DNA of 64,000 nt from Pseudomonas taiwanensis DSM 21245. GTDB taxonomy: Bacteria; Pseudomonadota; Gammaproteobacteria; Pseudomonadales; Pseudomonadaceae. The stretch spans positions 105,873 to 169,872 of the forward strand of contig NZ_KE384451.1 of the NCBI RefSeq assembly GCF_000425785.1, in the 5' to 3' direction. The notes under the pieces were generated by a model. That model was given only the letters and a program-made list of their open reading frames with translations. It searched no databases and was not told the origin of the DNA. Both the position numbers and the translations under genes were made by a program. Of the stretch, positions 15,532 through 23,036 are shown piece by piece (position 1 is the first letter of the stretch; each line of letters begins with the position of its first letter).

Positions 15532-17433
15532 ATGTCGCACCAATCCGATTTGATCAGCGAAGACATCCTCGCTTATCTGGCTCAGCACGAGCGCAAAGAA
15601 CTGCTGCGTTTCCTCACCTGCGGTAACGTGGATGACGGCAAGAGCACCCTGATCGGGCGCCTGCTGCACGACTCGAAGATGATCTACGAAGACCACCTCG
15701 AGGCCATCACCCGCGATTCGAAGAAAGTCGGCACCACCGGCGAAGAAGTCGACCTGGCATTGCTAGTCGATGGCCTGCAGGCCGAGCGCGAGCAGGGCAT
15801 CACCATCGATGTTGCCTACCGCTACTTCTCCACCGCCAAGCGCAAGTTCATCATCGCCGACACCCCGGGCCACGAGCAGTACACCCGCAACATGGCGACC
15901 GGCGCCTCGACCTGCGACCTGGCGATCATCCTGGTTGATGCCCGTTACGGCGTGCAGACCCAGACCCGCCGTCACAGCTACATTGCCTCGTTGCTGGGCA
16001 TCAAGCACATCGTGGTCGCGGTCAATAAGATGGACCTCAAGGGCTTCGATGAGCAGGTCTTCGAGTCGATCAAGGCCGATTACCTGAAGTTTGCCGAAGC
16101 GATCAACCTGAAGCCGTCGAGCCTGCACTTCGTGCCGATGTCGGCGCTCAAGGGCGACAACGTGGTCAATCACAGCGAGCAATCGCCGTGGTACGCCGGC
16201 CCGACGCTGATGGAAATCCTCGAAACCGTGGAAGTGTCGGCCGACCGCAACGTCACCGACCTGCGTTTCCCGGTGCAGTACGTCAACCGTCCGAACCTGA
16301 ACTTCCGCGGCTTCGCCGGCACCATCGCCAGCGGCGTGGTACACAAGGGTGACGAAATCGTCGTGCTGCCTTCGGGCAAGAGCAGCCGGGTCAAGTCCAT
16401 CGTCACCTACGAAGGTGAACTGGAGAACGCCGGCCCCGGCCAGGCCGTGACCCTGACCATGGAAGACGAGATCGACATCTCCCGTGGCGACTTGCTGGTG
16501 CATGCCGACAACGTTCCGCCGGTGACCGACCAGTTCGACGCCATGCTGGTGTGGATGGCCGAAGAACCGATGCTGCCGGGCAAGAAATATGACATCAAGC
16601 GCGCCACCAGCTACGTGCCGGGCTCGATTGCCAGCATCACCCACAAGGTGGATGTGAATACCCTGGAGCAAGGCGCTGCCAGTGCACTGCAGCTGAACGA
16701 GATCGGTCGCGTCAAGGTGTCCCTGGATGCCGCGATCGCCCTGGACGGTTACGACAGCAACCGCACCACCGGCGCGTTCATCGTCATCGACCGCCTGACC
16801 AACGGCACTGTCGGTGCCGGCATGATCATCGCCCCGCCAGTCCTGCCGCATGGCACCACGGGTCAGCATGGCAAGTTGGCTCACGTGTCCACTGAAGAGC
16901 GCGCGCTGCGCTTCGGTCAGCAACCGGCTACCGTGCTGTTCAGCGGCCTGTCCGGCGCTGGCAAGAGCACCCTGGCCTATGCCGTCGAGCGCAAGCTGTT
17001 CGACATGGGCCGTGCGGTCTACGTGCTCGATGGCCAGAACCTGCGTCACGACCTGAACAAGGGCCTGCCGCAGGATCGCGCGGGCCGCACCGAGAACTGG
17101 CGCCGCGCCGCCCATGTGGCGCGTCAGTTCAACGAAGCTGGCCTGCTGACCCTGGCCGCCTTCGTTGCGCCTGATGCCGAGGGCCGTGAACAGGCCAAGG
17201 CCTTGATCGGCAAGGAGCGCCTGGTAACCGTTTACGTGCAGGCATCGCCAATTGCCTGCCGCGAGCGTGATCCTCAGGGCCTGTATGCCGCTGGCGGTGA
17301 CAACATCCCGGGTGAAAGCTTCCCGTACGATGTGCCGCTGGATGCCGACCTGGTGATCGACACCCAGACCACCAGCGTGGACGAGGGCGTGAAGCAGGTG
17401 CTGGATGTGCTGCGTCAGCGCGGCGCGATTTAA
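15532..17433 (+). CDS. cysNC: Bifunctional sulfate adenylyltransferase subunit 1/APS kinase
   Basis: The 633-aa fusion has an N-terminal EF-Tu-like GTPase (CGNVDDGKST, DTPGHEQYTRN, VNKMDL; about residues 20-240) and beta-barrel domains to about 440. The C-terminal APS kinase has FSGLSGAGKST near residue 470 and LDGQNLRHDLNKGL. The first part drives ATP sulfurylation by GTP hydrolysis with CysD, and the second phosphorylates APS to PAPS. The fusion is normal in pseudomonads. A strong terminator follows. Confidence 0.96.
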   Translation: MSHQSDLISEDILAYLAQHERKELLRFLTCGNVDDGKSTLIGRLLHDSKMIYEDHLEAITRDSKKVGTTGEEVDLALLVDGLQAEREQGITIDVAYRYFSTAKRKFIIADTPGHEQYTRNMATGASTCDLAIILVDARYGVQTQTRRHSYIASLLGIKHIVVAVNKMDLKGFDEQVFESIKADYLKFAEAINLKPSSLHFVPMSALKGDNVVNHSEQSPWYAGPTLMEILETVEVSADRNVTDLRFPVQYVNRPNLNFRGFAGTIASGVVHKGDEIVVLPSGKSSRVKSIVTYEGELENAGPGQAVTLTMEDEIDISRGDLLVHADNVPPVTDQFDAMLVWMAEEPMLPGKKYDIKRATSYVPGSIASITHKVDVNTLEQGAASALQLNEIGRVKVSLDAAIALDGYDSNRTTGAFIVIDRLTNGTVGAGMIIAPPVLPHGTTGQHGKLAHVSTEERALRFGQQPATVLFSGLSGAGKSTLAYAVERKLFDMGRAVYVLDGQNLRHDLNKGLPQDRAGRTENWRRAAHVARQFNEAGLLTLAAFVAPDAEGREQAKALIGKERLVTVYVQASPIACRERDPQGLYAAGGDNIPGESFPYDVPLDADLVIDTQTTSVDEGVKQVLDVLRQRGAI

Positions 17434-17451
17434 GCGTTAGTGCTGTATGAG

Positions 17452-17477
17452 AAACCCCGCTTCGGCGGGGTTTTTTT
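17452..17477 (+). terminator. Rho-independent terminator of cysD-cysNC
   Basis: AAACCCCGC and GCGGGGTTT pair around a TTCG tetraloop and run into seven T. Confidence 0.95.
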
Positions 17478-17535
17478 GTATTGGGGATTGGCGTCGGGGC
17501 TGTTGGGTGCTTGGCGTGAGAGGTGCGGTGCCTGT

Positions 17536-17763
17536 GAGATCGAGCGCCGCCCGCGCGGCGCATCGCGAGCAAGGCTCGCTCCTACGTTTGTTTCGGGCCA
17601 GTAACGCCAGTGATAGACGCGCGCGACCGCCTTGTTTGTACGACGCGATATCGCGCCAAGCGCCAAAGCGTTCGCGCGCGAATCTCACAGAAATAATTGG
17701 CCCGAAACAAATGTAGGAGCGAGCCTTGCTCGCGATGCGCCGCGCGGGCGGCGCTCGATTTGC
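17536..17763. repeat. Composite REPIN-like inverted repeat, copy B
   Basis: Arms 17536-17602 and about 17695-17763 are near-perfect inverted copies (outer GATCGAGCGCCGCCCGCGCG, then the REP core, then ACGTTTGTTTCGGGCCA). The 67-bp left arm equals 31-97 exactly. The central segment holds palindromic pieces rich in GCGCGCG and GATATC. This accounts for most of the 435-bp gene-free stretch 17434-17868; I see no gene in it. Confidence 0.85.
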
Positions 17764-17868
17764 GCACCACCTCAAAGCTCAAGTCAGGCCGTCCTCCCCA
17801 GAAAGAACCTCAACTTGTTTCCGCGATGCAATACCGCTCCTTCAGGTGTCGATCGTGGCAGATCTGTC

Positions 17869-18348
17869 TCAGATATGCTTTTCCGATACAGGAATCACGC
17901 GCTTTTCCTTAACCGCCTTATACGAAAAGCTCGAATATATCTCCTTCACCCCCGGCAACCGCTGCAACACCTCACGGGTGAATTCCCCAAACGACTCCAG
18001 ATCCCGCGCCAGAATCTCGAGCAAGAAGTCATACCGCCCGGAAACATTGTGGCAGGCAATGATCTCTGGAATTTCCATCAGCCGCTTTTCGAACGCCAGC
18101 GCCATGTCCTTGGTGTGCGAGTCCATCATGATGCTGACGAACGCGGTCACACCAAACCCCAGCGCCTTGGGCGAAAGAATGGCCTGATAACCGGTGATGT
18201 AGCCGTTGTCCTCCAGCAACTTGACCCGACGCCAGCAGGGCGAGGTGGTTAACGCGACTTGGTCGGCAAGCTCGGAGACGGTGAGGCGGGCGTTGCCCTG
18301 CAAGGCTGCGAGCAGGGCGCGGTCGGTGCGGTCGAGGGTCGAAGGCAT
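17869..18348 (-). CDS. mdeR: Lrp/AsnC-family transcriptional regulator, probably controls mdeA
   Basis: The 159-aa protein has an N-terminal winged HTH (LDRTDRALLAALQGNARLTV, then TTSPCWRRVKLLEDNGYI; residues 4-60) and a C-terminal RAM/AsnC ligand domain (residues 70-150). I choose the ATG at 18348 because GGAGG precedes it by about 8 nt. It is divergent from methionine gamma-lyase across 127 bp. P. putida has a described Lrp-like activator of mdeA, MdeR, and the symbol rests on that context. Confidence 0.85.
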   Translation of the reverse strand: MPSTLDRTDRALLAALQGNARLTVSELADQVALTTSPCWRRVKLLEDNGYITGYQAILSPKALGFGVTAFVSIMMDSHTKDMALAFEKRLMEIPEIIACHNVSGRYDFLLEILARDLESFGEFTREVLQRLPGVKEIYSSFSYKAVKEKRVIPVSEKHI

Positions 18349-18383
18349 GTTTTGCCCTCCTGATCTGTCATGTGTTGTTTTTG

Positions 18384-18420
18384 TTCCAAAACTAGCCATT
18401 TCGCGTAGGAGATTTTGGAA
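18384..18420. promoter_or_regulatory. Candidate operator in the mdeR-mdeA intergenic region
   Basis: TTCCAAAA (18384-18391) and TTTTGGAA (18413-18420) form a perfect 8-bp inverted pair. Their centres are 29 bp apart, close to three helical turns. The pair lies between the divergent starts and suits a multimeric Lrp-type protein. This is inference from position only. Confidence 0.4.
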
Positions 18421-18475
18421 AAAATCAGGCGGCTTGGTGGCATAAGCTTATAACAAACCACCAGAGGTTGTTGCC

Positions 18476-19672
18476 ATGCGCGACTCCCATAACAACAGCG
18501 GTTTTTCCACGCGGGCCATCCATCACGGGTACGACCCGCTCAGCCATGGCGGCGCCCTGGTGCCGCCGGTCTACCAGACCGCTACCTACGCTTTTCCTTC
18601 CGTCGAATACGGTGCTGCCTGTTTTGCAGGCGAAGAACCCGGGCACTTCTACAGCCGTATCTCCAACCCGACCCTGGCCTTGCTGGAACAGCGCATGGCC
18701 TCGCTGGAAGGGGGCGAGGCAGGCTTGGCCCTGGCCTCGGGCATGGGGGCCATCACTTCGACGATCTGGACGTTGCTGCGCCCTGGGGATGAACTGATCG
18801 TGGGGCGCACACTGTATGGCTGCACCTTCGCCTACCTGCACCATGGGATTGGCGAGTTCGGAGTCAAGATCCGTCACGTCGACCTCAATGACATCAAGGC
18901 GCTGAAGGCGGCGATCACCAGTAAGACGCGAATGATCTACTTCGAAACCCCAGCCAACCCGAACATGCAGTTGGTCGATATCGCTGCCGTGGCCGAAGCG
19001 GCGCAGGGGCATGACCTGCACATCGTGGTCGACAACACCTATTGCACGCCGTATCTGCAGCGGCCGTTGGAGCTGGGTGCCGATCTGGTCGTGCACTCGG
19101 CTACCAAGTACCTCAGCGGCCATGGCGATATCACCGCCGGGCTGGTGGTCGGGCGCAAGGCGCTGGTCGACCGGATTCGCCTGGTAGGGCTCAAGGACAT
19201 GACTGGCGCGGTGCTGTCGCCGCATGATGCCGCGCTGCTGATGCGTGGTATCAAGACATTGGCCCTGCGCATGGACCGCCACTGCGCCAATGCACAGCAG
19301 GTGGCTGAGTTCCTGGCGGAGCAGCCTCAGGTCGAGCTGATCCATTACCCGGGCCTGTCGTCATTCGGGCAGTACGCGCTGGCACAGCGGCAAATGCGCA
19401 TGCCGGGCGGGATGATCGCTTTTGAGCTCAAGGGCGGGATCGAGGCCGGCCGACGCTTCATGAATGCCTTGCAGCTGTTCGCACGTGCGGTCAGCCTGGG
19501 GGATGCCGAGTCGCTAGCGCAGCATCCAGCGAGCATGACCCATTCCAGCTATACGGCGAAGGAGCGGGCGCATCACGGGATATCGGAAGGGTTGGTGAGG
19601 CTGTCGGTGGGGTTGGAGGATGTAGAGGACTTGCTTGCCGATATCGAACAGGCGCTCAAGCACTGTGTATGA
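18476..19672 (+). CDS. mdeA: L-methionine gamma-lyase
   Basis: The 398-aa PLP enzyme converts L-methionine to methanethiol, ammonia and 2-oxobutanoate. Diagnostic residues sit at the P. putida enzyme numbers: Tyr114 and Cys116 in TLYGCTF, PLP-lysine Lys211 in HSATKYLSGHGD, and Lys240-Asp241 in GLKDMTG. Cys116 separates this enzyme from most cystathionine gamma-synthases and lyases. The N-terminus (FSTRAIHHGYD) also fits. It is divergent from the Lrp-type gene. No mdeB-like gene follows; the next gene is unrelated. Confidence 0.95.
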   Translation: MRDSHNNSGFSTRAIHHGYDPLSHGGALVPPVYQTATYAFPSVEYGAACFAGEEPGHFYSRISNPTLALLEQRMASLEGGEAGLALASGMGAITSTIWTLLRPGDELIVGRTLYGCTFAYLHHGIGEFGVKIRHVDLNDIKALKAAITSKTRMIYFETPANPNMQLVDIAAVAEAAQGHDLHIVVDNTYCTPYLQRPLELGADLVVHSATKYLSGHGDITAGLVVGRKALVDRIRLVGLKDMTGAVLSPHDAALLMRGIKTLALRMDRHCANAQQVAEFLAEQPQVELIHYPGLSSFGQYALAQRQMRMPGGMIAFELKGGIEAGRRFMNALQLFARAVSLGDAESLAQHPASMTHSSYTAKERAHHGISEGLVRLSVGLEDVEDLLADIEQALKHCV

Positions 19673-19773
19673 GGTTGGCTGCAAACTTCCTACTTATCGA
19701 TGCCGGTTTTCGACAGCGATATCAAGAAACGTCGGATAGAGCCTGTTGAGGTGGTCACTTAGTTTGGGTGTTC

Positions 19774-19793
19774 GCACGGAATCTGTTCCGTGC
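19774..19793. promoter_or_regulatory. Perfect palindrome before the S74-domain gene
   Basis: GCACGGAA-TCTG-TTCCGTGC has 8-bp perfect arms and ends 23 bp before the ATG at 19817. It could be an operator or a 5' UTR hairpin. No binding protein can be named. Confidence 0.45.
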
Positions 19794-19816
19794 CTAGTCC
19801 ATTCACCTGAACAGGC

Positions 19817-20206
19817 ATGAGTATGAAATTCAAGAGTGTACTTTCGCACGCCGCCCTGGCGCTTGCGGTGGTTACTGCCAGTGGGGTCGCTTTGGCAGGC
19901 GATGTGGGCCAGCCATGCTGCCCTTTCAGCGATAAAAGCCTGAAGACGTCGCCAGAGGCGCTGTCGGGTTCCACTCAGCAGTTGTTGAAACTGCAAGGTA
20001 TGAAGTTCACCTGGAAAGAAACGGGGCGCAAGGATATTGGGCTGATGGCGCAGGATGTCCAGGCCGTGTACCCGGAACTGGTTCATGAGAAGAACGAAAA
20101 GCTGACGGTGGACTACCAAAAATTGGTCGCACCACTGATTGAGTCGATACGTGAACTGAATCAGCGGATCGATACACTGGAGAAGGCTCAGGCCAAGACG
20201 ATGTAA
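19817..20206 (+). CDS. Small secreted protein with a lone S74/tail-fibre chaperone domain
   Basis: The 129-aa product has a signal peptide (to about residue 27, GVALA/GDVGQ), a Cys-Cys pair, and then a compact peptidase S74 (intramolecular chaperone) domain. Visible are FSDKSLKTSPEALSG, LQGMKFTWKETGRKDIGLMA, QDVQAVYPELV, VDYQKLVAPLIESI and a C-terminal coiled coil (IRELNQRIDTLEKAQ). The Ser-Asp of SDxxLK is kept. In phage tail fibres this domain trimerises and cuts itself off. Here there is no fibre part and no phage gene nearby, so the role is unknown. The ATG at 19823 is an alternative start. Confidence 0.72.
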   Translation: MSMKFKSVLSHAALALAVVTASGVALAGDVGQPCCPFSDKSLKTSPEALSGSTQQLLKLQGMKFTWKETGRKDIGLMAQDVQAVYPELVHEKNEKLTVDYQKLVAPLIESIRELNQRIDTLEKAQAKTM

Positions 20207-20239
20207 CGCGGGTTGTTGCCGTGTTCTTCACGCAATAAG

Positions 20240-20263
20240 AAAGGCCTCTTCCGAGGCCTTTTT
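20240..20263. terminator. Bidirectional terminator
   Basis: AAAGGCCTC-TTCC-GAGGCCTTT is followed by TT on the plus strand and preceded by an A-rich stretch. It can end both the S74-domain gene and the convergent yhcB/zapG gene. Confidence 0.88.
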
Positions 20264-20276
20264 GCATTTCACCCGC

Positions 20277-20714
20277 TTAACGCTTGAGCCCGTAGCTCTC
20301 GTCCAGCATGCCTGGCGAGTTCGGCGCCTTCGGCGCATAGTCGCGAGGCACTTCGGCGGTGTCCTTCGGCGGGGTCAGGCGGTCACGTGGGGCCTGGGCG
20401 GCCTCGGAGTGCAGGGCGGCCAGCAGGCGCTGACGGGTAACCTCGTCCAGCGCCAGGGCATTGGCGCCTTCGGCCAGGTGGTCCTGGACATCCTGGTAGC
20501 TCTGGGTCAGCTTTTTGACCAGCACGGCAGTGCTGTTGAAGTGGGTGACCACTTCGTTCTGGTAGGTGTCGAAGCGTTGCTGGATATCGTCCAGCTGGCG
20601 CTGTGTGCTGCTCGGCGCGGCATTGGGCAGCAGGCGCGCGACGACGAAACCGACCACGACGCCGACGACCAGGGCCAGGGTCGGCAACAACCAAACAAGG
20701 AGCGAGTGTTCCAC
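20277..20714 (-). CDS. zapG: YhcB/ZapG family inner-membrane protein (DUF1043)
   Basis: The 145-aa protein has one N-terminal TM helix (residues 5-28, LLPTLALVVGVVVGFVVARL), a coiled-coil region (about 37-95) and a Pro-rich tail. This is the YhcB/ZapG layout. In E. coli the protein is tied to envelope biogenesis and Z-ring-associated division. The match is by architecture and motifs such as FDTYQNEVVTHFNSTA. It is divergent from the hydrolase at 20850 across 135 bp. Confidence 0.85.
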   Translation of the reverse strand: MEHSLLVWLLPTLALVVGVVVGFVVARLLPNAAPSSTQRQLDDIQQRFDTYQNEVVTHFNSTAVLVKKLTQSYQDVQDHLAEGANALALDEVTRQRLLAALHSEAAQAPRDRLTPPKDTAEVPRDYAPKAPNSPGMLDESYGLKR

Positions 20715-20849
20715 GAGTCCTTCCTCTATAAACGGCTTTGCTTTACGTTAACGGCTCAGACCTGCGCTGTATACCGCGAGCGATCGCAAATCAGAACAGA
20801 ATTCCTCAGCTAGACGAATCGACCCCTCCCGAGGTCACGGAGTAGTGCC

Positions 20850-21485
20850 TTGCTTGTCCGCGAAACCCCCTTGTTCATCGATGGCCCCGTTGGCCAGCTG
20901 GAAGCCTTGTACCTGGACGTGGCCGATGCCCGCGGTGCGGTGCTGATCTGCCACCCCAACCCGGTTCAGGGCGGCACCATGCTCAACAAGGTGGTTTCGA
21001 CGTTGCAGCGTACCGCCCGCGATGCAGGCTACGTGACCCTGCGCTTCAACTACCGTGGTGTGGGCCAGAGCGCCGGCAGCCATGACATGGGCGCAGGCGA
21101 GGTAGCGGATGCCGAGGCCGCTGCTGGCTGGCTGCGCGAAAAGCACCCCGATCTGCCCTTGGTGCTGATGGGTTTCTCTTTCGGTGGTTTCGTCGCTACC
21201 AGCCTGGCCGGGCGGCTGGAGGCTTCTGGCGTGGCCTTGCAGCAGTTGTTCATGATTGCCCCGGCGGTGATGCGTCTGACGGCCGATTTCCCGCTGCCGC
21301 AGCATTGCCCGATCACCGTGGTGCAGCCGGAGAGCGACGAAGTCGTCGATCCGCAGCTGGTTTACGACTGGTCCGACAGCCTGTCGCGCCCCCATGAGCT
21401 GCTGAAAGTGGCAGAATGCGGACACTTCTTCCATGGCAAGCTGACCGATCTGAAGGATCTGCTGCTGCCGCGCCTTTCGAACTGA
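20850..21485 (+). CDS. Alpha/beta hydrolase (dienelactone hydrolase-like, YqiA-like short form)
   Basis: The 211-aa protein has a nucleophile elbow GFSFGG (Ser110), a likely acid residue in ESDEVVD (Asp163 or Asp167) and His192 in CGHFFHG. Oxyanion-side elements are CHPNPVQGGTM and FNYRGVGQSAGSHD. The substrate is unknown. The start is a TTG at 20850 with CGGAG 10 nt upstream; no ATG or GTG in frame fits better. trpS follows after 25 bp, so the two are probably co-transcribed. Confidence 0.82.
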   Translation: MLVRETPLFIDGPVGQLEALYLDVADARGAVLICHPNPVQGGTMLNKVVSTLQRTARDAGYVTLRFNYRGVGQSAGSHDMGAGEVADAEAAAGWLREKHPDLPLVLMGFSFGGFVATSLAGRLEASGVALQQLFMIAPAVMRLTADFPLPQHCPITVVQPESDEVVDPQLVYDWSDSLSRPHELLKVAECGHFFHGKLTDLKDLLLPRLSN

Positions 21486-21510
21486 GCCAAGCCTGAATAA
21501 GCGAACACCC

Positions 21511-22854
21511 ATGACCACGCGCATTCTCACCGGTATCACCACCACCGGCACCCCGCACCTGGGCAACTACGCCGGAGCTATCCGCCCGGCCATTCTCGCC
21601 AGCCAGCAGCCCGGTGCCGACTCGTTCTACTTCCTGGCCGACTATCACGCCCTGATCAAGTGCGACGATCCGCTGCGCATCCAGCGCTCGCGCCTGGAAA
21701 TCGCTGCCACCTGGCTGGCCGGTGGCCTGGATCCGGACAAGGTGACCTTCTACCGTCAGTCAGATATTCCCGAGATTCCTGAGCTGACCTGGCTGCTGAC
21801 CTGCGTTGCCGCCAAGGGCCTGCTCAACCGCGCCCACGCCTACAAGGCTTCGGTGGACAAGAACGTCGAAGCCGGTGAAGACCCGGATGCCGGTGTGACC
21901 ATGGGGCTGTTCAGCTACCCGGTGCTGATGGCGGCGGACATCCTGATGTTCAACGCGCACAAGGTGCCGGTAGGCCGTGACCAGATCCAGCACGTGGAGA
22001 TGGCCCGTGATATCGGCCAGCGCTTCAACCACCTGTTCGGTCAGGGCAAGGACTTCTTCGCCCTGCCAGAAGCTGTGATCGAAGAAAGCGTGGCGACGCT
22101 GCCAGGGCTGGACGGTCGCAAGATGTCCAAGAGCTACGACAACACCATTCCGCTGTTCACCAGCGCGAAGGACATGAAGGACGCAATTTCGCGCATCGTC
22201 ACTGACTCCCGTGCCCCAGGCGAGGCCAAGGACCCGGACAACTCGCACCTGTTCACTCTGTTCCAGGCCTTCTCCACACCAGCCCAGTGCGCTGAATTCC
22301 GTGAAGAACTGCTGCAGGGCTTGGGCTGGGGTGATGCCAAGCAGCGTCTGTTCCAGCTGCTCGACAGCCAGCTTTCCGAGAAGCGTGAGCACTACCACCA
22401 ACTGATCTCGCGACCGTCGGACCTGGAAGACATTCTTTTGGCCGGTGCCGCCAAGGCACGCAAGATCGCCACCCCGTTCCTCGAACAACTGCGCGAGGCC
22501 GTAGGCCTGCGCTCGTTCCGCAGCAGCGTCCAGGCAACTGCCGAAGTGAAGAAGAAAGCCGCCAAAAGCGCCCGTTTCGTCAGCTTCCGTGACGAAGACG
22601 GCAGCTTCCGCTTCCGCCTGCTTGCCGCCGATGGCGAGCAATTGCTGCTCTCGCGCAGCTTCGCCGATGGCAAGAGCGCCGGTGCGGTAAGCAAGCAGCT
22701 GCAGCAGGGCGGTGAGGCTGATGTGCGAGTCGAAGGCCTGGGCTTCAGTCTGTGGCTGAACGGCGAGCAGGTGGCCGACGGGCCGCAGTTCGACAGCGCC
22801 GAAGCCCGCGATTCGGCTATCGAAAGCCTGCGTGTAGCGCTGCAGCCCCTGTAG
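21511..22854 (+). CDS. trpS: Tryptophanyl-tRNA synthetase with C-terminal extension
   Basis: The 447-aa class I synthetase charges tRNA-Trp. The HIGH-like motif is TPHLGN (residues 14-19) and the second signature is GRKMSKSYDN near 203. The catalytic and anticodon parts end near residue 335. About 105 further residues follow (KKKAAKSARFVSF, then GSFRFRLLAADGEQLLLS and a SAEARDSAIESLR end) that resemble a DUF1508/YegP-type small domain. Compact TrpRS enzymes of about 330-350 aa lack it. The stop codon lies inside a REP sequence. Confidence 0.93.
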   Translation: MTTRILTGITTTGTPHLGNYAGAIRPAILASQQPGADSFYFLADYHALIKCDDPLRIQRSRLEIAATWLAGGLDPDKVTFYRQSDIPEIPELTWLLTCVAAKGLLNRAHAYKASVDKNVEAGEDPDAGVTMGLFSYPVLMAADILMFNAHKVPVGRDQIQHVEMARDIGQRFNHLFGQGKDFFALPEAVIEESVATLPGLDGRKMSKSYDNTIPLFTSAKDMKDAISRIVTDSRAPGEAKDPDNSHLFTLFQAFSTPAQCAEFREELLQGLGWGDAKQRLFQLLDSQLSEKREHYHQLISRPSDLEDILLAGAAKARKIATPFLEQLREAVGLRSFRSSVQATAEVKKKAAKSARFVSFRDEDGSFRFRLLAADGEQLLLSRSFADGKSAGAVSKQLQQGGEADVRVEGLGFSLWLNGEQVADGPQFDSAEARDSAIESLRVALQPL

Positions 22855-22877
22855 GAGCGGATTTATCCGCGAACACC
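22849..22877 (+). repeat. Single REP element overlapping the trpS stop codon
   Basis: CCTGTAGGAGCGGATTTATC continues into CGCGAA, a Pseudomonas REP core. The TAG at 22852-22854 within the REP is the trpS stop codon. Confidence 0.75.
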
Positions 22878-22984
22878 GGCATAACCGGTGCCAGGCACCG
22901 CGTTGTCTGTTTTGCGGGTAGGCCTTCGCCCTCAGGAATGCATACCGCCTGAGGCATTTCGCCGCAAGTCTGATTGCCATTAAG

Positions 22985-23017
22985 CGGGCCTGTCGCTACA
23001 GTGACGGCCCGTTTTTT
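22985..23017 (+). terminator. Terminator-like hairpin between trpS and zapE
   Basis: CGGGCC(T)GTC pairs with GACGGCCCG (one bulged T) around a short loop and is followed by six T. It ends about 20 bp before the zapE start, so it should separate zapE from trpS transcription. Confidence 0.75.
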
Positions 23018-23036
23018 GTTGCCTCGCTAACGAATC

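Noticed and set aside
17632..18252. A 206-codon plus-strand frame between cysNC and the Lrp-type gene
   Set aside because: It runs through repeat copy B and then antisense to the regulator gene. There is no independent support.
19817..20206. A prophage or tailocin remnant suggested by the S74 domain
   Set aside because: No tail, lysis, integrase or capsid gene and no attachment-like repeats are nearby. The flanking genes are core genes in normal order, and the gene has its own signal peptide and terminator.
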